Origin: Chitinophaga eiseniae
Lineage (GTDB): Bacteria > Bacteroidota > Bacteroidia > Chitinophagales > Chitinophagaceae
Length of the DNA stretch: 64,000 nucleotides
Reading direction: 5' to 3'
NCBI RefSeq assembly: GCF_900167135.1
Contig: NZ_FUWZ01000002.1
Span: 372,001 to 436,000, forward strand
The notes under the pieces were generated by a model, which saw nothing but the letters and a program-made list of their open reading frames with translations, did no database searches and was not told the origin of the DNA. Positions 59,129 through 64,000 of the stretch are shown piece after piece (the stretch's first letter is position 1; the number at the start of each line of letters is the position of its first letter). The translations under genes and the position numbers were made by a program.

Positions 59129-59318
59129 TCACGCAAAGGCACCGGCGGCTCGCAAAGACGCAAAGTTTTTTGCTGATAGTTTAAGAACGCAAAGGAGCGA
59201 AGACCACCTTTCAGATCGTATTTGTCTGAGTATGACGGAGATCGTACATACATCACAGGATCTGAAAGGTGGTCTTCGCTCCTTTGCGTTCTTTGCTTAC
59301 TTATAATCCTTTGCGTGA
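59129..59318. repeat. Inverted-repeat element without a gene (copy C)
   Basis: Outer 11-bp ends TCACGCAAAGG and complement (59129-59139 and 59308-59318) enclose a second, perfect 35-bp inverted repeat at 59183-59217 and 59259-59293 (starting AAGAACGCAAAGGAGCGAAG), with a 41-bp loop. The right end touches the metG stop codon. Its right end read inward matches copy A at 30 of 36 positions, including ATTATAAG. It occupies nearly all of the 230-bp metG-FadN gap. Confidence 0.88.
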
Positions 59319-61424
59319 TCAGCTGACGCCGCTGCCGGGAGCGACTGTTTCTGCCGGGTTCACAAATACCAGTTTACCGTTGTCTTCCGCCATGAGGATC
59401 ATGCCCTGGCTTTCGATACCGCGCATTTTGCGGGGGGCCAGGTTGGCCACCAGTGTCACCTGTTTGCCGATGATGTCAGCAGGGTTAAAGTGCATGGCTA
59501 TACCGGAAACGACTGTACGTTGTTCTGTACCGATGTCTACCAGCAGTTTGAGCAGTTTATCTGCTTTTTCCACTTTTTCGGCCTGTATGATGGTGCCTAC
59601 GCGCAGGTCCAGTTTGGCGAAATCATCGTACTGTATCTCTGCTTTGGCAGGTGCGGCAGGTTGTGCAGCGGCGGCGGCCGGTTTCACGAGGCCAGCGTGC
59701 AGTTTCTCTACCTGTGCGGCGATGGTGTCGTCTTCAATTTTCTTGAACAGCAGCTCCGGTTCGCGCAGGGAGTAACCTACGCTCACCAGTTTGGCGCTGC
59801 CGGCGTTTTCCCATTCCAGCATACGGTCTACCACTTTCAGGAGATGACAGATCTTCCGGGAAGTGAAAGGCATAAACGGATGGGTGAAGATGGCCAGGTT
59901 GGCCATCAGCTGCAGGCAGATATGCAGACAGTTGTCTATTTTAGCCTGTAATGCCGGGATGTCGGCCTCGGTATAGTCACCTGCAGGTTTACCGGCTTTG
60001 ATATTTTCGATGGCTTTGGCCAATATCCATGGCTCTTTCTTCTGCATGTACTGGTTGCCTTTGGAAGAAAGTTCCATTACTTCCGCGAGGGCTTCGCGGA
60101 AACGGTAGGCTTCCAGGCTGGCTTCCACGCTTTCTTTCGTTGCCTGGAATACGGCGAGCATTTCCTTGTCTGTATCATCTGCCGCTTCTTCATGCAAGCG
60201 GGGCACTTTACCGCCGCATAGTTTATGCGTGAGCACCATGGTGCGGTTCACGAAGTTGCCCAGGTTGGCTACCAGTTCGCTGTTATTGCGGGTCTGGAAG
60301 TCTTTCCAGGTAAAGTCGTTGTCTTTTGTTTCCGGGGCGGTGGCGCACAGCACGTAACGGAGCACGTCCTGCTGGTCGGGGAAATCTTTGATATAGTCGT
60401 GTACCCACACCGCCCAGTTGCGGGAGGTAGATACTTTTTCACCTTCGATGTTGAGGAACTCGTTGGCCGGCACGTTTTCCGGCAGTACGAATCCGCCGTG
60501 GGCCTTGAGCATGGCGGGGAAGATGATACAGTGGAACACGATATTGTCTTTCCCGATGAAATGCACCAGTTTGGTGTCTTCCTTGCACCAGTAATCGGCC
60601 CAGTCAGGTGTCAGCTCTTTGGTGGCGGAGATATAGCCGATAGGGGCGTCGAACCATACGTACAGCACTTTGCCTTCTGCGTCGGGCAGGGGTACTTTGA
60701 TGCCCCAGTTGCTGTCACGCGTCATGGCGCGGCTTTGCAGACCGGCGTCCAGCCAGCTTTTGCACTGGCCGTATACGTTATTTTTCCAGTCCTTATGGCC
60801 TTCCAGCAGCCATTCTTTCAGCCATGGCTCATAGTTCTGGAGGGGCATGTACCAGTGTTTGGTCGCTTTTTTGACCGGCACGGCGTTGCTGAGGGCCGAG
60901 TGCGGGTTGATCAGTTCATCCGGGCTCAGGGAAGTGCCGCAGCGTTCGCACTGGTCACCATAGGCTTTATCGTTGCCACATTTGGGGCAGGTACCCACAA
61001 TATAGCGGTCGGCCAGGAAAACCTGTTTTTCCGGGTCGAAGTACTGTTCTGATTCTTTTTCTTCAAAGAGGCCGTCATTGTACATCTTCAGGAAAAAGTC
61101 GGACGCAGTGGTATGGTGTATGGGAGCGCTGGTGCGTGCGAAAATATCGAAAGAGATGCCCATGGCGGCGAAGCTGTCGCCGATGATTTTGTGGTAACGG
61201 TCTACAACGTCCTGCGGGGTTACGTTTTCCTTCATCGCTTTGATGGTGATAGGCACCCCGTGTTCGTCAGAACCGCAAATAAATTTCACATCTGCCTTTT
61301 TAGCGCGCAGATAACGCACGTAAATATCTGCGGGCAGGTAGCACCCAGCCAGGTGTCCAATATGGACGGGGCCATTGGCATAAGGTAAGGCCGCAGTTAT
61401 TAGATATCTGTTAAAATTTCCCAT
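59319..61424 (-). CDS. metG: Methionine-tRNA ligase
   Basis: A 701-residue class Ia synthetase. The HIGH motif is [18 protein letters not shown], residues 22-39 region; the zinc-binding knuckle is [17 protein letters not shown]; the anticodon-binding helix bundle covers about 400-560; and a C-terminal EMAP/Trbp111-like tRNA-binding domain spans about 595-701 ([35 protein letters not shown]). The KMSKS loop reads KVSTS ([10 protein letters not shown]), a variant I recall from other Bacteroidota. The stop codon directly adjoins repeat copy C. Confidence 0.96.
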   Translation of the reverse strand: MGNFNRYLITAALPYANGPVHIGHLAGCYLPADIYVRYLRAKKADVKFICGSDEHGVPITIKAMKENVTPQDVVDRYHKIIGDSFAAMGISFDIFARTSAPIHHTTASDFFLKMYNDGLFEEKESEQYFDPEKQVFLADRYIVGTCPKCGNDKAYGDQCERCGTSLSPDELINPHSALSNAVPVKKATKHWYMPLQNYEPWLKEWLLEGHKDWKNNVYGQCKSWLDAGLQSRAMTRDSNWGIKVPLPDAEGKVLYVWFDAPIGYISATKELTPDWADYWCKEDTKLVHFIGKDNIVFHCIIFPAMLKAHGGFVLPENVPANEFLNIEGEKVSTSRNWAVWVHDYIKDFPDQQDVLRYVLCATAPETKDNDFTWKDFQTRNNSELVANLGNFVNRTMVLTHKLCGGKVPRLHEEAADDTDKEMLAVFQATKESVEASLEAYRFREALAEVMELSSKGNQYMQKKEPWILAKAIENIKAGKPAGDYTEADIPALQAKIDNCLHICLQLMANLAIFTHPFMPFTSRKICHLLKVVDRMLEWENAGSAKLVSVGYSLREPELLFKKIEDDTIAAQVEKLHAGLVKPAAAAAQPAAPAKAEIQYDDFAKLDLRVGTIIQAEKVEKADKLLKLLVDIGTEQRTVVSGIAMHFNPADIIGKQVTLVANLAPRKMRGIESQGMILMAEDNGKLVFVNPAETVAPGSGVS

Positions 61425-61501
61425 ACTATCTTAAAGAATGCTTAAATAAATTTCTTTTCTCGTTTTTGTTTTTGGAATCACCAAACAATTTATCACCTTA
61501 G

Positions 61502-61528
61502 TTAGCGAATAGTAAAAGTATTCACTAA
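61502..61528. promoter_or_regulatory. Imperfect palindrome in the metG/LD-carboxypeptidase divergent region
   Basis: TTAGCGAATA and TATTCACTAA pair with one mismatch around 7 nt. It lies 25 bp before the LD-carboxypeptidase start and could be an operator, but no supporting motif is seen. Confidence 0.3.
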
Positions 61529-61552
61529 TCTGCAAAGGTAAACAAAAGAACA

Positions 61553-62464
61553 ATGGTAAAAATTCCGCCATATCTGAAAAAAGGCGATCTGATAGGAGTC
61601 ATGTGCCCCAGCAGTAAAATGGAGTTGCAAGCGGCTGAATATGCTGCCGGCGTGATTTCCTCCTGGGGCTACCGGGTGCACCTGGGCATCACGGTGGGTA
61701 CCAGCTTTCATAATTTCTCTGCGCCGGACGAGCTTCGGTTGGAAGAGCTGCAGGATATGCTGGATGATCCCGAAATAAAGGCGATCGTGTTCGGACGCGG
61801 CGGCTACGGTATGGTGTGTATTCTTGACAAGCTCGATTTTACCCGTTTCCGCAAACATCCCAAATGGCTCTGTGGCTACAGCGATGTGACCACCCTGCAC
61901 GCCCATATCCACCAGCGTTACGGCATCCCCACCATCCACTCGCTGATGTGCAGTGGCATCACGCCGGAAACAGCCGGGGATGAATACGTCAGCAGCCTGG
62001 CAGCCGTGCTGAAGGGCAAGTCCTACCGCTATACTACGGCCTCGCATACACTGAACCGCGAAGGCAGCGCCTCCGGCCTGCTGGTAGGCGGCAACCTCTC
62101 CCTGCTGGCCAATGCTTCCGGCAGCAAATCGCAGATCGATACCAAAGATAAAATTCTCCTGCTCGAAGATATCGGAGAATACCGCTATAATATCGACAGG
62201 ATGATGTATAACCTCAAACGTGCCGGCTGGCTCGACAAACTCGCCGGCCTGGTGGTAGGCGCTTTTACCGATGGCAGGGAAACCACAACGCCTTTCGGTC
62301 AGACCGAATACGAGATCATCCACAATATGGTAAAAGAATATGACTACCCGGTATGTTTCGGCTTCCCGTCCGGGCATCAGCAGGAGAACTACTCGCTGAA
62401 ACTGGGCATGAAACACGAACTGAAGGTAGGTGAGTTGCGCAGCTCTCTGAAACTACACATTTAA
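61553..62464 (+). CDS. LD-carboxypeptidase, peptidase family S66
   Basis: A 303-residue serine peptidase that removes the terminal D-Ala from tetrapeptides in peptidoglycan recycling. The expected Ser-Glu-His triad is visible as S110 (LCGYSDVTTLH), E205 or nearby (ILLLEDIGEYRYNIDRM) and H275 (GFPSGHQQENYSL). RGGYGMVCILDKLD before the serine is the other family signature. No signal peptide is present, so it is cytosolic as in LdcA. The gene is monocistronic, ended by a strong bidirectional terminator. Confidence 0.94.
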   Translation: MVKIPPYLKKGDLIGVMCPSSKMELQAAEYAAGVISSWGYRVHLGITVGTSFHNFSAPDELRLEELQDMLDDPEIKAIVFGRGGYGMVCILDKLDFTRFRKHPKWLCGYSDVTTLHAHIHQRYGIPTIHSLMCSGITPETAGDEYVSSLAAVLKGKSYRYTTASHTLNREGSASGLLVGGNLSLLANASGSKSQIDTKDKILLLEDIGEYRYNIDRMMYNLKRAGWLDKLAGLVVGAFTDGRETTTPFGQTEYEIIHNMVKEYDYPVCFGFPSGHQQENYSLKLGMKHELKVGELRSSLKLHI

Positions 62465-62484
62465 TACCTCTGGCTATAAATTAT

Positions 62485-62521
62485 AAATAAGAAAGCACCC
62501 GATGTGGGTGCTTTCTTATTT
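62485..62521. terminator. Bidirectional terminator
   Basis: AAATAAGAAAGCACCC pairs perfectly over 16 bp with its complement around GATGT. T-rich 3' arms exist in both directions; it serves the convergent LD-carboxypeptidase and ThiF-like genes. Confidence 0.93.
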
Positions 62522-62535
62522 ATGGTTATCACAAT

Positions 62536-63348
62536 TTAGTCTTCGACATCCGGCACAATCTCCAGTCCGTATTCGTCTGCCGTGAGAATGCCGGCGGTGC
62601 GGGTGTTTTCCAGCACTTCGGCGTTGACGGCGAGCTCGTGTACGGTGGTGAGGTTATGGAGATAATCGATGCCGTATAATTTACCGGCGAGGCCGCCGGG
62701 CACTTCTATCAGGTATTTGATCACTTCGAGCACGATATGCATGCCGGTGGCGCCGTGGGTGGCGCCCAGGGCGCCGGCGTCGAAGTTGCGGTATTCTTCT
62801 GTGAGCGGCAGGGCGCAGCGGTAGGTGGCGGACCGGCTGCCGTCGGGCAGCAGTATATTAAAACCGCCATACCAGGCCTGCCAGTTGTGTACTTCACCGA
62901 TCACCAGCGGGAGGTCGTGTTTCACGCAGGCGTCATTGAGCAGGAGATGTGTTGGCTGGTGCTGGGTGCAATCGATCACCAGATCGAAGCCGGGCAGCAG
63001 CAGCGCGATATTTTCCGGTTTAGCCTGCACCAGCATCGGGTAATGTTTGGTGTATGGGTTGACCGCCCATAACCGGCTGGCAGCCATTTTCGCTTTATGT
63101 TTACGGATATCCTGCATCTGATACACCGGCTGCCGGTGCATGTCTTCATCATTGATCACGCCATAGTCGGCAATGCCGATCACGCCAACACCGCTGGCGC
63201 TGAGGTATTGCAGCACAGGGCTGCCGAGGCCACCGGCGCCGACCACCAGTACACGGGCGTTTTTCAGTTTATCCTGCATGTCGATGCCGATGCCCGGCAC
63301 AGCGATGGGATATTTAAAATGCTGCAGTTCTTTTTCACTTAATGTCAT
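62536..63348 (-). CDS. ThiF/MoeB/HesA-family adenylyltransferase-like protein
   Basis: A 270-residue E1-like protein. The nucleotide-binding loop VLVVGAGGLGSPVLQYLSAS (residues about 34-53) and IADYGVINDEDMHRQPVYQ with its catalytic Asp/Arg-type positions are present. The zinc-binding cysteines of MoeB and ThiF are missing: the first CxxC is TYRC with one Cys only, and the second pair is absent. There is no rhodanese domain. It may act on ThiS/MoaD-like carrier proteins or have diverged. It lies 16 bp downstream of a sensor kinase gene on the same strand. Confidence 0.88.
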   Translation of the reverse strand: MTLSEKELQHFKYPIAVPGIGIDMQDKLKNARVLVVGAGGLGSPVLQYLSASGVGVIGIADYGVINDEDMHRQPVYQMQDIRKHKAKMAASRLWAVNPYTKHYPMLVQAKPENIALLLPGFDLVIDCTQHQPTHLLLNDACVKHDLPLVIGEVHNWQAWYGGFNILLPDGSRSATYRCALPLTEEYRNFDAGALGATHGATGMHIVLEVIKYLIEVPGGLAGKLYGIDYLHNLTTVHELAVNAEVLENTRTAGILTADEYGLEIVPDVED

Positions 63349-63364
63349 ACGCTGGATCTTTTAT

Positions 63365-64000
63365 CTATTCCTGTGGGAACTCGAGGGTGAACTTACTGCC
63401 TTTCCCTACGGTACTTTCCACTTTTATTTTTCCCTTGTGGGCGTCTACGATGGCCTTTACATAGGTGAGGCCGAGGCCGAAACCTTTTACGTTGTGCACG
63501 TTTCCTGTGTGGGCGCGGTAGAATTTTTCAAAGATACGGGAAATAGTATCCCGGCTCATACCGATACCGTTGTCTGTGATAATGATAAACAGGCTTTTGC
63601 GCGTATTATAGGTTTGTATTTTGACTTCCAGGTTCTCGTTGGAATATTTGATGGCGTTGTCCAGCAGATTAAACACCACATTGGAGAAATGCACATCGTC
63701 CGCCATGATCACCGGGTTAATGGCATCCAGCTGCAGGTCTACCACGCCGTTTTTGGATTCCAGCTGCAGCTGCAGGTTGTCGGTGGTATTACGGATGACC
63801 TCATGCACGTCCATTGCCTGCAGTTTGAGGCCTATCTCATCTTTTTCCAGAAGGGCCGACTGCAGGATGCTTTCCACCTGTTTGTTCATCCTTTTGTTTT
63901 CTTCTTTGATGATACCGGAGAAGTAGCGGATTTTATCGGTGTTGTTCATCACTTTTTCATTCCCGATAGCATCGATGGCCAGGGAAATGGTGGCCAGGGG
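63365..64000 (-). CDS. Sensor histidine kinase, C-terminal part
   Basis: The frame is open to the right edge, so only the last 211 residues are visible. They begin inside the dimerisation helix just after the expected phospho-acceptor His (PLATISLAIDAIGNEKV; the His lies outside). The ATPase domain has the N box NVVFNLLDNAIKYSNEN, G1 DNGIGMS, the F box FEKFYRAHTG and G2 GFGLGLTYVKA. The sequence around PLATISLA resembles RprX-type kinases, so the RprY-like regulator at 47426-48202 is a possible partner. Confidence 0.93.
   Translation of the reverse strand, partial: PLATISLAIDAIGNEKVMNNTDKIRYFSGIIKEENKRMNKQVESILQSALLEKDEIGLKLQAMDVHEVIRNTTDNLQLQLESKNGVVDLQLDAINPVIMADDVHFSNVVFNLLDNAIKYSNENLEVKIQTYNTRKSLFIIITDNGIGMSRDTISRIFEKFYRAHTGNVHNVKGFGLGLTYVKAIVDAHKGKIKVESTVGKGSKFTLEFPQE

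Noticed and set aside
59183..59293. The 35-bp inverted repeat as a rho-independent terminator of metG
   Set aside because: The loop is 41 nt and no T tract follows the stem, so a classical terminator is unlikely.
59319..61424. KVSTS in place of KMSKS in MetRS as a sign of a degenerate gene
   Set aside because: All other domains are intact and I recall the same variant in other Bacteroidota, so it is probably a lineage trait.

Overview
The window comes from a member of the Bacteroidota, most likely a Chitinophagaceae relative of Chitinophaga. This rests on gene content and signals seen here: an ECF sigma/FecR/SusC/SusD set, several promoters of the Bacteroidota type (TTTG, 19 bp, TAnnTTTG), a RidA/GntP/D-amino-acid cassette, LpxB, small Bacteroidota membrane proteins, and weak or absent Shine-Dalgarno sites with several TTG or GTG starts. 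No rRNA, tRNA, CRISPR array, phage or classical insertion sequence was seen. The species assignment is inference.

Layout. 1-10360 (+): the end of an unknown gene, a small secreted protein, then a polysaccharide-utilisation-like locus (ECF sigma, FecR anti-sigma, STN-bearing SusC, SusD, GH20 hexosaminidase) closed by a bidirectional terminator. 10376-13282 (-): a three-gene cassette (GntP permease, RidA, fold-III PLP enzyme) that reads as D-serine/D-threonine uptake and breakdown. 13332-14609 (-): an orphan MacB-type permease with its own promoter. 14704-28849 (-): the complete complex I operon nuoA-N with promoter and terminator; it also holds a translationally coupled 70-residue membrane protein between nuoE and nuoF and a GxxExxY nuclease-fold gene, inside an inverted-repeat element, between nuoF and nuoG. 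29304-32298 (-): small membrane protein, PstS-like lipoprotein and TPR protein. 32576-34485 (+): low-molecular-weight phosphatase and hisS. 34502-37813 (-): DsbD, a stand-alone DsbD N-domain, and purQ. 38001-40520 (-): two envelope proteins of unknown role. 40719-42870: a TIGR01777 epimerase convergent with pabB, whose start codon lies in a perfect hairpin. 42933-48202 (-): an acidic AT-hook protein, purA, rel and an OmpR-type regulator. 48313-52352 (-): a secreted GH29 fucosidase and GH2 mannosidase pair. 52407-54817: a tiny DUF6728-like gene, lpxB, a small membrane protein and surE. 54903-56578 (-): an ABC-2 exporter pair. 56689-59088 (-): a FadN-type beta-oxidation enzyme. 59319-61424 (-): metG. 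61553-62464 (+): an S66 LD-carboxypeptidase. 62536-64000 (-): a ThiF-like protein and the end of a sensor kinase cut by the right edge.

The most unusual signal is a family of three inverted-repeat elements sharing the end TCACGCAAAGG (about 23289-23787, 44928-45102 and 59129-59318). Each lies just downstream of a stop codon (nuoF, rel, metG) in a same-strand intergenic gap. Only the first carries a gene, a GxxExxY protein of the PD-(D/E)XK nuclease superfamily with intact core residues; the other two look like gene-less relatives. This suggests a GxxExxY-linked repeat or mobile element family, comparable in logic to REP sequences and their RAYT enzymes, but the link is an inference from co-location and shared ends. 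Other points to check are the pabB start-codon hairpin, the division of redox cysteines between DsbD and its stand-alone paralogue, and the short NuoG.
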